This document shows positions 34,702 through 42,360 of a DNA stretch of 56,374 nt, piece by piece. Each line of letters opens with the position of its first letter. The stretch's first letter is position 1. Below the pieces are notes generated by a model. The model did no database searches. It had not been told where the DNA came from and saw only the letters and a program-made list of their open reading frames with translations. The position numbers and the translations under genes are program-made. The stretch is from Lachnospiraceae bacterium (GTDB lineage Bacteria; Bacillota_A; Clostridia; Lachnospirales; Lachnospiraceae). The stretch spans positions 1 through 56,374 of the forward strand of contig SFGN01000029.1 in the NCBI GenBank assembly GCA_004556565.1, written 5' to 3'.

Positions 34702-35097
34702 TTACACTCTTCTGCGTTTCGGTGGACGGCATCCGTTATGCGGTACCGGAGTAACGTCTTTGATACTTACTACGTCGATACCACATGCCTGCAGTGCACG
34801 GATTGCTGCTTCTCTTCCTGATCCCGGACCTTTTACAAAAACGTCTACCGTTTTCAGACCATGTACTGTAGCTGCCTTTGCTGCTGTCTCAGCTGCCATC
34901 TGAGCTGCATATGGAGTAGATTTCCTTGAACCTCTAAATCCAAGACCGCCCGCGCTTGCCCATGAAAGAGCATTTCCCTGTGCATCAGTTAATGTTACGA
35001 TTGTGTTATTAAAAGATGACTGGATATGAGCCTGTCCCCGTTCAACGTTTTTCTTGACACGTTTCTTTGTCACTTTTTTGGTAACTTTCTTAGCCAT
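34702..35097 (-). CDS. rpsK: 30S ribosomal protein S11
   Basis: Platform protein of the small subunit, near the Shine-Dalgarno duplex. The characteristic core GQAHIQSSFNNTIVTLTDAQGN is followed by SWASAGGLGFRGSRKSTPYA and the C-terminal PHNGCRPPKRRRV. The first 17 residues are Lys-rich. Length of 131 residues matches the family. It follows rpsM directly in the cluster. Confidence 0.97.
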   Translation of the reverse strand: MAKKVTKKVTKKRVKKNVERGQAHIQSSFNNTIVTLTDAQGNALSWASAGGLGFRGSRKSTPYAAQMAAETAAKAATVHGLKTVDVFVKGPGSGREAAIRALQACGIDVVSIKDVTPVPHNGCRPPKRRRV

Positions 35098-35185
35098 TTA
35101 AACTAACCTACTTTCTTCCTCAATTCTGATTATTTGTTAACAAATTAAATTAAACCCATTGTTTCTGATTAATTATTTCTTCTTG

Positions 35186-35497
35186 TTAGCTACTGTGTCC
35201 GCGAACCGGAAGTCCTTTTCTGTGACGGATGCCACGGTAGCATCCGATTTCTTTCAATCTCTTGATGTTAAGCTGGATCTCTCTTCTGAGATCACCTTCC
35301 ACCATCTGTGTTGCATCAATAACATCACTGATCTTCTTAACATCCTCTGCCGTCAGATCTCTTACGCGGGTATTCGGATCGATACCTGCTTCAGCCAAAA
35401 TACGGTTTGAACTTGTTCTTCCAATTCCATAAATATAAGTCAAACCAATCTCTACACGTTTGTCTCTTGGTAAGTCTACACCTGCAATACGAGCCAT
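35186..35497 (-). CDS. rpsM: 30S ribosomal protein S13, C-terminal tail lost by deletion and frameshift
   Basis: Head protein of the small subunit that touches the P-site tRNA and the bridge to the 50S. The start at 35497 has GGAGGAAAG upstream and gives MARIAGVDLPRDKRVEIG. The first 100 residues are normal through GIRHRKGLPVRG, but then the frame reads HSS and stops, so the product has 103 residues instead of about 121. The basic tail that should follow (TNARTRKGP... ending VANKKK) is missing its first part; its last codons, TVANKKK and stop, are still present from about 35196 to 35173 in another frame. The deletion therefore removed roughly 45 bases. Confidence 0.93.
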   Translation of the reverse strand: MARIAGVDLPRDKRVEIGLTYIYGIGRTSSNRILAEAGIDPNTRVRDLTAEDVKKISDVIDATQMVEGDLRREIQLNIKRLKEIGCYRGIRHRKGLPVRGHSS

Positions 35498-36001
35498 GTG
35501 TCTTTCCTCCATTTTCAAATCATAATCAATATTGTCCCAAATTGGGGCTGTGAACACTTAACGAGTTGTAAACGAGTTTAGTGTGAACGACGATTCCGTG
35601 CACTTGGCGAGGTATTCCACGAGCCTAGTGTCAGGAATCTTCCTTAGTATTTCACTCCAGTGCTCTTATTCGTGTCTGCATTCTAGTTTTTCGTTCGCGC
35701 CCAGGCGTCCATCGTCCGCCCTTTCCCGCCGCATCCGCAGCGAGTATTTTAAGCAATATACAATCACATCCGATGTGCTTTCCTTTTCCATATATCCGTT
35801 GCTGTCTGACTGACGAACATAACAGCAGGCTGATGAATCAGGATGTGCATAAGCTCCCGGATGCAGTGACCATCGGCTTTGCCGGTACCTGCGGACAAAA
35901 ACCAGATGTATCCTTACTGTATATTAAACAGTCTCCACACACCCGTGTGTGTCGGACTGTCAGCCGCCTAAATTAAACACAAATAAACAGGTTGTCTGAA
36001 A
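35498..36001 (-). other. 504-base structured non-coding spacer between rpmJ and rpsM
   Basis: rpmJ and rpsM normally lie within about 50 bases. Here I see no credible coding frame on either strand but many inverted repeats: a hairpin ACAGTC with inner CACACAC/GTGTGTG (35928-35960), CACATC with GATGTG (about 35765-35777), CTGAT/ATCAG (35830-35841), GATTCC/GGAATC (35591-35638) and an imperfect stem near 35552-35585. The first lies right after rpmJ. It could be a ribosomal protein leader, a small RNA or a decayed element. Confidence 0.55.
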
Positions 36002-36115
36002 TCAGCCCTGTCTCTGTTTGTGCTTCGGATTTTCGCAGATTACTCTGATACTTCCTTTTCTCTTGATAATCTTGCATTTTTCACAAATTGGTTTTACTGA
36101 TGATCTAACCTTCAT
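36002..36115 (-). CDS. rpmJ: 50S ribosomal protein L36
   Basis: The smallest 50S protein, 37 residues: MKVRSSVKPICEKCKIIKRK, then the C-terminal ICENPKHKQRQG. Two Cys in CEKC, a Cys in ICENP and the His in KHKQ form the zinc site, so it is the zinc-binding form. The start at 36115 is fixed by GGAGGATTTGAC just before it; the frame extends upstream but without such a site. A promoter at 36208-36237 lies directly upstream, so rpmJ can begin its own transcript. Confidence 0.96.
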   Translation of the reverse strand: MKVRSSVKPICEKCKIIKRKGSIRVICENPKHKQRQG

Positions 36116-36168
36116 GTCAAATCCTCCTTCCATCATTTGCTGTAACATTTGCATAACTTCAGGTTTCA

Positions 36169-36181
36169 GCCATCTTCGGGC
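36169..36181 (-). repeat. Copy of the GCCCGAAGATGGC spacer motif
   Basis: On the minus strand GCCCGAAGATGGC stands in the leader between the internal promoter and rpmJ. Close variants are found in the rpoA-rplQ and rpsN-rpsH spacers (32909-32920, 32940-32955 and 41554-41569). Confidence 0.45.
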
Positions 36182-36207
36182 ACACCTACCGAAAGTGACC
36201 GAATAAT

Positions 36208-36237
36208 AGTATAGCATTAAGAATCAGCTAAAGTCAA
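36208..36237 (-). promoter_or_regulatory. Internal promoter before rpmJ
   Basis: On the minus strand TTGACT and TATACT are separated by 18 bases, right after the infA stop. It would drive rpmJ, rpsM, rpsK, rpsD, rpoA and rplQ independently of the S10 promoter. Confidence 0.7.
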
Positions 36238-36244
36238 TAACTTT

Positions 36245-36463
36245 TTACTTATCTCTCCAAACAATTCTTCCTTTGCTGAGGTCATAAGGAGACATCTCAA
36301 GTGTCACCTTGTCACCCGGTAAAATCTTAATAAAATTCATGCGCAGCTTTCCGCTGATATGTGCCAGTACTATGTGACCGTTCTCCAACTGCACCTTAAA
36401 CATTGCATTGGGCAGTTTTTCAGCTACGATTCCTTCAATTTCGATTACGTCAGCTTTTGACAT
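36245..36463 (-). CDS. infA: Translation initiation factor IF-1
   Basis: Binds the ribosomal A site during initiation. The start at 36463 follows GGGAGGATTTAAGT and gives the standard 72-residue OB-fold: SKADVIEIEGIVAEKLPNAM, FKVQLENGHIVLAHISGKLR, MNFIKILPGDKVTLEMSPYD and the final GRIVWR. The upstream-extended frame has no such start site. It lies between the KOW protein gene and rpmJ. Confidence 0.97.
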   Translation of the reverse strand: MSKADVIEIEGIVAEKLPNAMFKVQLENGHIVLAHISGKLRMNFIKILPGDKVTLEMSPYDLSKGRIVWRDK

Positions 36464-36509
36464 ACTTAAATCCTCCCGTGCATACCGCACTCTACTTTTC
36501 TGCATTACT

Positions 36510-36758
36510 TTACTGCATTTGTTTGTTCACAAAACTGTTGATTGCCTCGCGGACCGATTTATCATCGGCAACGGATCCGCTGCGCAGACAGGTAATTGCC
36601 TGCACATGTTTTCGATTCTTTCTTTTAGGATGGCAGACAGATCTTTTGCTTCCGTCTGCCAGATATACATATTCATCATTGACAGAAATAATGACATATA
36701 TACAATTTTTGTCATGTCCCGCCTTTGACCTGGCGAGCATTCCCGGTTCTAAAACCAT
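36510..36758 (-). CDS. KOW-domain RNA-binding protein (L14e/L6e/L27e-like)
   Basis: A small protein of 82 residues found in many Clostridia between adk/map and infA. The KOW-type start MVLEPGMLARSKAGHDKN is followed by a beta-rich YVIISVNDEYVYLADG and a basic stretch (CHPKRKNRKHVQ), consistent with RNA or ribosome binding. The start at 36758 has GGGAGAA upstream and gives four bases spacing behind adk; a longer frame from 36800 would overlap adk. Its exact role is not known. Confidence 0.88.
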   Translation of the reverse strand: MVLEPGMLARSKAGHDKNCIYVIISVNDEYVYLADGSKRSVCHPKRKNRKHVQAITCLRSGSVADDKSVREAINSFVNKQMQ

Positions 36759-36762
36759 TTTA

Positions 36763-37407
36763 TTATTCTCCCAGAATATTGACAATTGCGCCGAAGACAT
36801 CTTCGATATCTATCGTGCCGTCTACTTCTTTCATGATGCCTGCTTTTGAATAATATTCAATCAGCGGCTGTGTCTGCTCATGATATACTCCGAGACGTTT
36901 CAGTACTGTCTCCGGTTTATCATCATCTCTCAGAATAAGTCCGCCGCCGCATTTATCACAGATATCGGCAACTTTTGTCGGAGCATATTCAACATGGTAA
37001 GTTGCACCGCAGTCAACACACGCCCTGCGTCCGGACATACGGTTTACGATATTCTCATCCGGCACTTCCACATTGATGGCGAAATCTACTTTCTGTCCCA
37101 TAGCCGCAAGTGCTTTGTCAAGTGCCTCTGCCTGCGGAATGGTTCTCGGAAAACCGTCCAGGACATATCCTGCCGCACAATCTTCCTGATTAACCCTGTC
37201 TACAACAAGATCAACGACAAGTTCGTCCGGAACAAGAAGTCCCTGATCCATATAAGTTTTAGCTTTTTTGCCAAGTTCTGTCCCATTCTTGATGTTGGCT
37301 CTAAAAATATCACCTGTGGAAATATGCGGAATACTATATTTTTCCGAAATCTTCTTTGCCTGGGTTCCTTTTCCTGCCCCCGGAGCTCCCAACATAATTA
37401 TCTTCAT
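36763..37407 (-). CDS. adk: Adenylate kinase
   Basis: Interconverts ATP and AMP with ADP. The P-loop GAPGAGKGTQ starts at residue 7; the NMP-binding region, DGFPRT near residue 85 and the LID domain follow. The LID carries a Cys4 zinc site (CVDC and CDKC), as usual in Gram-positive enzymes. Length of 214 residues is standard. It lies between secY and the KOW protein gene; methionine aminopeptidase, which often follows adk here, is absent. Confidence 0.98.
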   Translation of the reverse strand: MKIIMLGAPGAGKGTQAKKISEKYSIPHISTGDIFRANIKNGTELGKKAKTYMDQGLLVPDELVVDLVVDRVNQEDCAAGYVLDGFPRTIPQAEALDKALAAMGQKVDFAINVEVPDENIVNRMSGRRACVDCGATYHVEYAPTKVADICDKCGGGLILRDDDKPETVLKRLGVYHEQTQPLIEYYSKAGIMKEVDGTIDIEDVFGAIVNILGE

Positions 37408-37445
37408 TTTGTAATCCTCCGTTAATCCCTGCCATATAGCATTTT

Positions 37446-37487
37446 AACTCGCTGTGCCTTCCCGCCAGAGTCAAGGCACAACGAGCT
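37446..37487 (-). promoter_or_regulatory. Long hairpin in the secY-adk spacer
   Basis: AACTCGCTGTGCCTT and AAGGCACAACGAGCT form a 15-bp stem with two G-U-type pairs in RNA and a 12-base loop, about 40 bases before the adk start. There is no T run right after it, so it is more likely an mRNA-processing or control structure than a terminator. Confidence 0.55.
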
Positions 37488-37522
37488 AAATTGTTTAATT
37501 ACTACACGGGAAATACCTGTTA

Positions 37523-38848
37523 TCAATTTCCTTTGCTATTCAAAAATCCTGAGTAGTTGCGTACAAGCATCTGAGATTCGATCTGTTTGAGTGTCTCAAG
37601 TACAACTCCGACAATAATGATAAGTGATGTTCCTCCGAAGGAAACATTTGCACCGAACACACCATTGAAGAAGAACGGAATCACCTGTACGATTACCAGT
37701 CCGCATGCTCCGATGAAGATTACATAATTCAGAATCTTCTGCAGATATTCCACAGTCGGTTTTCCCGGGCGGATACCAGGGATAAAGCCGCCGCTTTTTT
37801 TCATATTGTTTGCAACTTCCAGCGGATTAAATGTAATCGACGTATAGAAGTATGCAAAGAAAATGGTAAGAGCAATGTAAATAACCAATCCGATTGAATA
37901 TACCGGATTCTGCGGATCACACCAGTTATTGGAATTCAGCATATTCAAAATTTTGCTGCCGATTCCTGTTCCGTTTCCTTTTCCAAGGAAGGATGCGATC
38001 ACAATAGGGAACTGCATCAGCGATGACGCAAAGATGACCGGGATAACTCCGGCTGTATTCACCTTCAACGGAATATGTGATGACTGTCCGCCGTATGTCT
38101 TTCTTCCCTGGACTTTTTTGGAGTACTGAACCGGAATTCTTCTTTCTCCGTCCTGAAGAATGATGACAAATATAACTACTGCAAGAATGATCGCCAGAAT
38201 AATTGCCGCTGCAAGAATCTGCATAGCAATCTTCTTACCTTTTACGAACTGCGTATAGAGTGTTACAAAATCATCCGGAATACGTGAAACGATATTGATC
38301 AGGAGCACGATTGAAATACCGTTTCCTACACCCTTCTCGGTAATTCTTTCGCCGATCCACATAAGGAATGCGGAGCCGGCTGTAAAAGTACAAACAACGA
38401 TCGCTGCATTTACAAAATTATATTCTATCAGCAGTCCCTGACGTCCGAATCCGACAGCCATGGCTGTGGATTCGATCAGGGCAAGTGCAACTGTCACATA
38501 ACGCGTAATCGCTGCTATTTTCTTTCTTCCATCGGCGCCTTCCCTCTGCATCTCTTCCAGTTTCGGAATAGCAATTGTCAGGAGCTGCATAATAATGGAA
38601 GATGTGATGTACGGCGTGATGCTAAGTGCAAATACCGACATCTGCGTAAAGGAACCACCGGTGAATGCATCAAAGAAGTTGAATGCAGCACCGGACTGGT
38701 CCGCAAAAAAGTTCTGAACAATTGTTGGATCCACTCCCGGTGTCGGCAGTTGGGATCCAAGCCTTACAACCACAAGCATTAAAAATGTGTAAAAAATCCT
38801 GTTGCGGATGTCATCTATTTTAAATGCTTTCTGAATTGTCTTTAGCAT
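37523..38848 (-). CDS. secY: Preprotein translocase subunit SecY
   Basis: Channel of the general Sec export system, ten membrane helices over 441 residues. Signature stretches LGSQLPTPGVDP (near residue 30), ALSITPYITSSIIMQLL (helix 2 region), and the C-terminal PGIRPGKPT loop are present. The start codon shares its first base with the rplO stop (TAATG), so translation is coupled. All the giant SLH enzymes and the SBP in this window need this channel. Confidence 0.98.
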   Translation of the reverse strand: MLKTIQKAFKIDDIRNRIFYTFLMLVVVRLGSQLPTPGVDPTIVQNFFADQSGAAFNFFDAFTGGSFTQMSVFALSITPYITSSIIMQLLTIAIPKLEEMQREGADGRKKIAAITRYVTVALALIESTAMAVGFGRQGLLIEYNFVNAAIVVCTFTAGSAFLMWIGERITEKGVGNGISIVLLINIVSRIPDDFVTLYTQFVKGKKIAMQILAAAIILAIILAVVIFVIILQDGERRIPVQYSKKVQGRKTYGGQSSHIPLKVNTAGVIPVIFASSLMQFPIVIASFLGKGNGTGIGSKILNMLNSNNWCDPQNPVYSIGLVIYIALTIFFAYFYTSITFNPLEVANNMKKSGGFIPGIRPGKPTVEYLQKILNYVIFIGACGLVIVQVIPFFFNGVFGANVSFGGTSLIIIVGVVLETLKQIESQMLVRNYSGFLNSKGN

Positions 38849-39288
38849 TAGATCACCTCAGCTTTTCCACCAAGTGCCTCAATCTTTTCTGCAGCTTTAG
38901 CACTGAAAGCGTCAGCCTGAACAGTGAGTTTCTTGGTTAACTCTCCATTTCCAAGAATTTTAACTCCATCCCTTGGATTCTTAACGATTCCAGTCTCGAT
39001 AAGAGTCTCTACAGTAACTGTTGTTCCGTCATCGAATACTTCCAAAGCACTCAGGTTAATTCCAACGATATCCTTGGAATTTCTGCATTTGAAACCTCTC
39101 TTCGGGATTCTTCTGTATAAAGGCATCTGACCACCTTCAAAGCCCGGTCTCGGAGCACCGGAACGTGCTTTCTGACCTTTGTGTCCTTTGCCGGCTGTCT
39201 TTCCATTTCCAGAACCGTGTCCACGGCCTCTTCTGAAGTTATCATTCTGTTTAGAACCGTCTGCCGGTCTCAAGTTTGATAAGTCCAT
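38848..39288 (-). CDS. rplO: 50S ribosomal protein L15
   Basis: Large-subunit assembly protein. The Gly-rich N-terminal part (DNFRRGRGHGSGNGKTAGKG, then GQKARSG) winds into the rRNA, and the C-terminal half folds as a domain ending AEKIEALGGKAEVI. Length of 146 residues is normal. It overlaps the secY start by one base and follows rpmD. Confidence 0.97.
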   Translation of the reverse strand: MDLSNLRPADGSKQNDNFRRGRGHGSGNGKTAGKGHKGQKARSGAPRPGFEGGQMPLYRRIPKRGFKCRNSKDIVGINLSALEVFDDGTTVTVETLIETGIVKNPRDGVKILGNGELTKKLTVQADAFSAKAAEKIEALGGKAEVI

Positions 39289-39313
39289 GATATTACCTCC
39301 TTATCTGAATTTT

Positions 39314-39496
39314 TTACGCTTCTTCTTCAACTTTAACCAAATGTCTAACCTGCTGTACCATTCCTCTGGTAGCTGCATTGTCCGGCAATACAACTGTCTT
39401 ATTTGTCTTTCTCAGACCCAGGGCTTCCACAGTTCTTCTGTGCTTCGGCACAGCTCCGATTGTAGACTTAACTAATGTTATTTTCAGATTTCCCAT
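39314..39496 (-). CDS. rpmD: 50S ribosomal protein L30
   Basis: A 60-residue protein with the typical start MGNLKITLVKSTIGAVPKHR, then VEALGLRKTNKTVVLPDNA and the end VRHLVKVEEEA. L30 is absent from some bacteria but usual in Firmicutes. Its start lies 14 bases after rpsE, with AGGAGG just before it. Confidence 0.96.
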   Translation of the reverse strand: MGNLKITLVKSTIGAVPKHRRTVEALGLRKTNKTVVLPDNAATRGMVQQVRHLVKVEEEA

Positions 39497-39510
39497 TATA
39501 TGATTACCTC

Positions 39511-40020
39511 CTAGCCTACGATCTCTTCTACTGATTTACCGCGAAGCCTTGCAACTTCTTCAGGTGTCTTAATATCTTTAAGACCTTCAATAGTAGCAAG
39601 CACTACATTCTGTTTGTTGTTGGAACCGAGAGATTTTGTACGGATGTTCTTGATTCCTGCCATCTCGATTACCGCACGCGCCGGACCTCCGGCGATAACT
39701 CCGGTACCGTCCGGAGCCTTCTTCAGCAATACTGAAGCACTTCCAAACTTTCCGATAACATCATGTGTAACGCTTTCATTCTCATCCATAGCAACATAAA
39801 TGAGTTTTTTCATTGCATCCTCTTTTCCCTTGCGGATCGCTTCAGGAATTTCAGTAGCTTTTCCCAAACCTGCACCAACATGGCCTTTTCCGTCGCCAAC
39901 AACTACTAAAGCTGTGAATCTCATGTTACGACCACCTTTTACGACCTTGGTAACACGTTTGATTGATACTACTTTTTCTTCTAATTCTAACTGACCAGCA
40001 TCAATACGTTCCTGTCTCAT
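39511..40020 (-). CDS. rpsE: 30S ribosomal protein S5
   Basis: Small-subunit protein that helps control decoding accuracy. The double-stranded-RNA-like N-domain (ELEEKVVSIKRVTKVVKGGR, GHVGAGLGKATEIPEAIRKG) and the C-domain (IAGGPARAVIEMAGI, KSLGSNNKQN) are intact over 169 residues. It follows rplR by 15 bases in the spc part of the cluster. Confidence 0.97.
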   Translation of the reverse strand: MRQERIDAGQLELEEKVVSIKRVTKVVKGGRNMRFTALVVVGDGKGHVGAGLGKATEIPEAIRKGKEDAMKKLIYVAMDENESVTHDVIGKFGSASVLLKKAPDGTGVIAGGPARAVIEMAGIKNIRTKSLGSNNKQNVVLATIEGLKDIKTPEEVARLRGKSVEEIVG

Positions 40021-40035
40021 CTGTGTTCTCCCTTC

Positions 40036-40404
40036 CTAGAAATTCAGCCCAGCTTCTCTTGCTGCGTCTGCCAATGCCTTAATCTTGCCCTGGTAAATGA
40101 ATCCGCCTCTGTCAAAAACAACATCTTTAATGCCTTTTTCAAGAGCCTTCTCTGCAATTACCTTTCCAAGATATGCTGCTGCTTCCATATCATTGGTTTT
40201 CTCCAATTCAGCTTTTACATCTTTCTGAAGAGTTGAAGCTGCAACCAGAGTGTGTCCAACTGTATCATCAATAATCTGCGCATACATATGATTGTTGCTT
40301 CTGAACACTGCCAGACGCGGTCTTTCAGCAGTTCCGCTGAAACGGTTGCGCAGTTTCATGTGTTTTTTTCTGCGAACTTCACTTCTTGATTTCTTGCTAA
40401 CCAT
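40036..40404 (-). CDS. rplR: 50S ribosomal protein L18
   Basis: Binds 5S rRNA with L5. The 122 residues start MVSKKSRSEVRRKKHMKLRN and include RPRLAVFRSNNHMYAQIIDD and the C-terminal FDRGGFIYQGKIKALADAAR, all typical. It follows rplF by 17 bases. Confidence 0.97.
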   Translation of the reverse strand: MVSKKSRSEVRRKKHMKLRNRFSGTAERPRLAVFRSNNHMYAQIIDDTVGHTLVAASTLQKDVKAELEKTNDMEAAAYLGKVIAEKALEKGIKDVVFDRGGFIYQGKIKALADAAREAGLNF

Positions 40405-40421
40405 TTTTACACCCTCCTTAT

Positions 40422-40964
40422 TTATTTCTTACCAGTCTTACCAACTTTACGTCTGATAACTTCAGTAGAATACTTGATTCCTTTGCCCTTATACGGTTCA
40501 GGTCTTCTCTTCTCCCTGATTTCAGCAGCGTACTGTCCGACTTTTTCCTTGTCGATACCTTTAACCGTGATCTTGTTCTGTCCTTCCAGAACTGTCTCAA
40601 CGCCTTCCGGATCGATCATTTCAACCGGATGTGAATAACCAAGGCTGAGTGTCAGCTTATTACCGGACTTTGCAGCTCTGTAACCAACACCGTTTACTTC
40701 CAGAACTTTTGTATATCCTTCAGTAACACCTACTACCATGTTGTTGATCAGAGTTCTTGTCAGCCCGTGCAGAGATTTCATCTTCTTAAGATCGTTCGGT
40801 CTTGTTACGATGATCTCATCGCCTTCAAGTTTGATTTCCATTTCAACCGGAAGGGATTTTACGAGTGTTCCCTTCGGTCCTTTTACAGTTACTACGTTAT
40901 TTTCTGCAATTTCTACAGTTACTCCTGCCGGAACTTTAACCGGCAGTCTTCCTATACGTGACAT
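40422..40964 (-). CDS. rplF: 50S ribosomal protein L6
   Basis: Two-lobed protein near the GTPase-associated region. The start MSRIGRLPVKVPAGV and the C-terminal RRPEPYKGKGIKYSTEVIRR are family hallmarks. It has 180 residues, the usual length. It follows rpsH after a 69-base spacer without visible features. Confidence 0.98.
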   Translation of the reverse strand: MSRIGRLPVKVPAGVTVEIAENNVVTVKGPKGTLVKSLPVEMEIKLEGDEIIVTRPNDLKKMKSLHGLTRTLINNMVVGVTEGYTKVLEVNGVGYRAAKSGNKLTLSLGYSHPVEMIDPEGVETVLEGQNKITVKGIDKEKVGQYAAEIREKRRPEPYKGKGIKYSTEVIRRKVGKTGKK

Positions 40965-41033
40965 AACTTTGTCCTCCTAACTTAAATTTTCGGAATGGAT
41001 GCTTTGCCCACTCTGTTTTCAGTTATGCTCTTT

Positions 41034-41435
41034 TTACCATACGTAGCAGAGCACCTCTCCGCCTACGCCAAGTTTTCTTGCTTCTTTATCTGTGATAACA
41101 CCTTTATTTGTGGAAACGATTGCGATTCCAAGGCCGCCAAGCACCTTCGGCATATCTTCGCTGTTCGCATACACGCGAAGTCCCGGCTTGGAAATTCTCT
41201 TAAGGCCGGAAATTACTTTTTCATTCTTATCTGCACCGTATTTCAGTGTAATGTGGATTGTCTTGAACGCTCCATCCTCTACAAGGTCATACTTTGCGAT
41301 ATATCCTTCGTCCAGAAGAATGTTTGCGATTGCAAGTTTCATCTTGGATGAAGGAACATCTACTGTATCGTGTTTAGCAGTATTTGCATTACGGATTCTT
41401 GTAAGCATATCTGCGATCGGATCACTCATAGTCAT
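41034..41435 (-). CDS. rpsH: 30S ribosomal protein S8
   Basis: Binds the central domain of 16S rRNA and, in E. coli, its own operon mRNA. The 133-residue sequence begins MTMSDPIADMLTRIRNANTA and ends with the conserved GVGGEVLCYVW. GGAGGAAA lies upstream of the ATG. A 166-base spacer separates it from rpsN. Confidence 0.97.
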   Translation of the reverse strand: MTMSDPIADMLTRIRNANTAKHDTVDVPSSKMKLAIANILLDEGYIAKYDLVEDGAFKTIHITLKYGADKNEKVISGLKRISKPGLRVYANSEDMPKVLGGLGIAIVSTNKGVITDKEARKLGVGGEVLCYVW

Positions 41436-41601
41436 CTGGAAGTTTCCTCCTTTTCTTTCTTAATTCGTCAATGTTGTCTGTCCAAACGGGCATACATCCC
41501 TCTGCTGGCTTAAGGCTGCATATACGTCACGCTTGCGCCGGAATCCGGGATGAGCCATCTCATCGGGCCTAAGCTTATCACGCCCGCCGGATGTTCCGTT
41601 C
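41436..41601 (-). other. Structured 166-base spacer between rpsN and rpsH
   Basis: Nested inverted repeats occupy 41540-41601: CCGGGATGAG/CTCATCGG with an ATGG-type loop, enclosed by CGGAA/TTCCG and ATCCGG/CCGGAT. The minus strand carries GGCCCGATGAGATGGC, a variant of the motif also seen before rpmJ and after rpoA. Spacers here are normally about 30 bases. Confidence 0.5.
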
Positions 41602-41787
41602 TTACCAGCTTGCTTTCTTCACACCCGGAATCTGGCCTTTGTATGCAAGTTCACGGAAGCAAACACGGCAGATACCATATTTTCTCAGATATGCATGCGG
41701 ACGGCCGCAGATTCTGCAGCGATTGTACTCCTGTGTAGAGAACTTTGCCGGACGTTTCTGTTTGATTTTCATAGATGTCTTTGCCAT
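41602..41787 (-). CDS. rpsN: 30S ribosomal protein S14, type Z (zinc-binding)
   Basis: A 61-residue S14 with the zinc motif CRICGRPHAYLRKYGICRVC, i.e. two Cys-X2-Cys pairs, and the end FRELAYKGQIPGVKKASW. This short zinc form is the usual one in Gram-positive bacteria; the longer zinc-free form is not seen here. It follows rplE by 11 bases. Confidence 0.98.
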   Translation of the reverse strand: MAKTSMKIKQKRPAKFSTQEYNRCRICGRPHAYLRKYGICRVCFRELAYKGQIPGVKKASW

Positions 41788-41798
41788 AATTTCCCTCC

Positions 41799-42338
41799 TT
41801 ACTTCGCAAACGGCATATTGAACTGTCTCAGCAGCTCACGAGCCTCTTCATCAGTCTTAGCAGTTGTAACGAAAATTACATCCATACCTCTGATCTTGTC
41901 AATCTTATCATATTCGATTTCCGGGAAAATAAGCTGCTCTTTAATACCAAGTGCATAATTGCCTCTTCCGTCAAATGCGTTCGGGTTCACGCCTCTGAAG
42001 TCACGAACGCGAGGCAGTGCAAGGTTGATAAGGCGGTCAACGAATTCATACATTTTTTCGCCTCTAAGAGTAACCTTACATCCGATAGCCATGCCTTCTC
42101 TGATTTTGAAGTTAGCCACGGAATTCTTTGCTCTGGTGATGACTGCCTTCTGACCTGTGATTTTCTCCATATCAGCTACGGCAGATTCCAGTATTTTTGC
42201 GTTGTCCTTTGCTTCACCTACGCCCATGTTTACAACAACCTTATCGAGCTTCGGCACTTCCATAATATTTTTATATCCAAACTTTTTGATCATTGCATCA
42301 ACGATCTCATTCTGATATTGTTCTTTCAGTCTGCTCAA
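41799..42338 (-). CDS. rplE: 50S ribosomal protein L5
   Basis: Binds 5S rRNA with L18 and contacts S13 across the subunit bridge. The sequence contains PKLDKVVVNMGVGEAKDNAK, GCKVTLRGEKMYEFVDRL and RDFRGVNPNAFDGRGNYALG over 179 residues. Its partner S13 is truncated in this genome (35186-35497). Confidence 0.98.
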   Translation of the reverse strand: MSRLKEQYQNEIVDAMIKKFGYKNIMEVPKLDKVVVNMGVGEAKDNAKILESAVADMEKITGQKAVITRAKNSVANFKIREGMAIGCKVTLRGEKMYEFVDRLINLALPRVRDFRGVNPNAFDGRGNYALGIKEQLIFPEIEYDKIDKIRGMDVIFVTTAKTDEEARELLRQFNMPFAK

Positions 42339-42360
42339 AGTCCTGGACCTCCTTCCTCAA

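Noticed and set aside
35583..35976. Two short plus-strand frames in the rpmJ-rpsM spacer
   Set aside because: Both lack a ribosome binding site and recognisable sequence; the inverted repeats suggest RNA structure instead.
36759..36800. Longer start for the KOW protein gene
   Set aside because: It would overlap adk and has no start site; GGGAGAA lies before the ATG at 36758.
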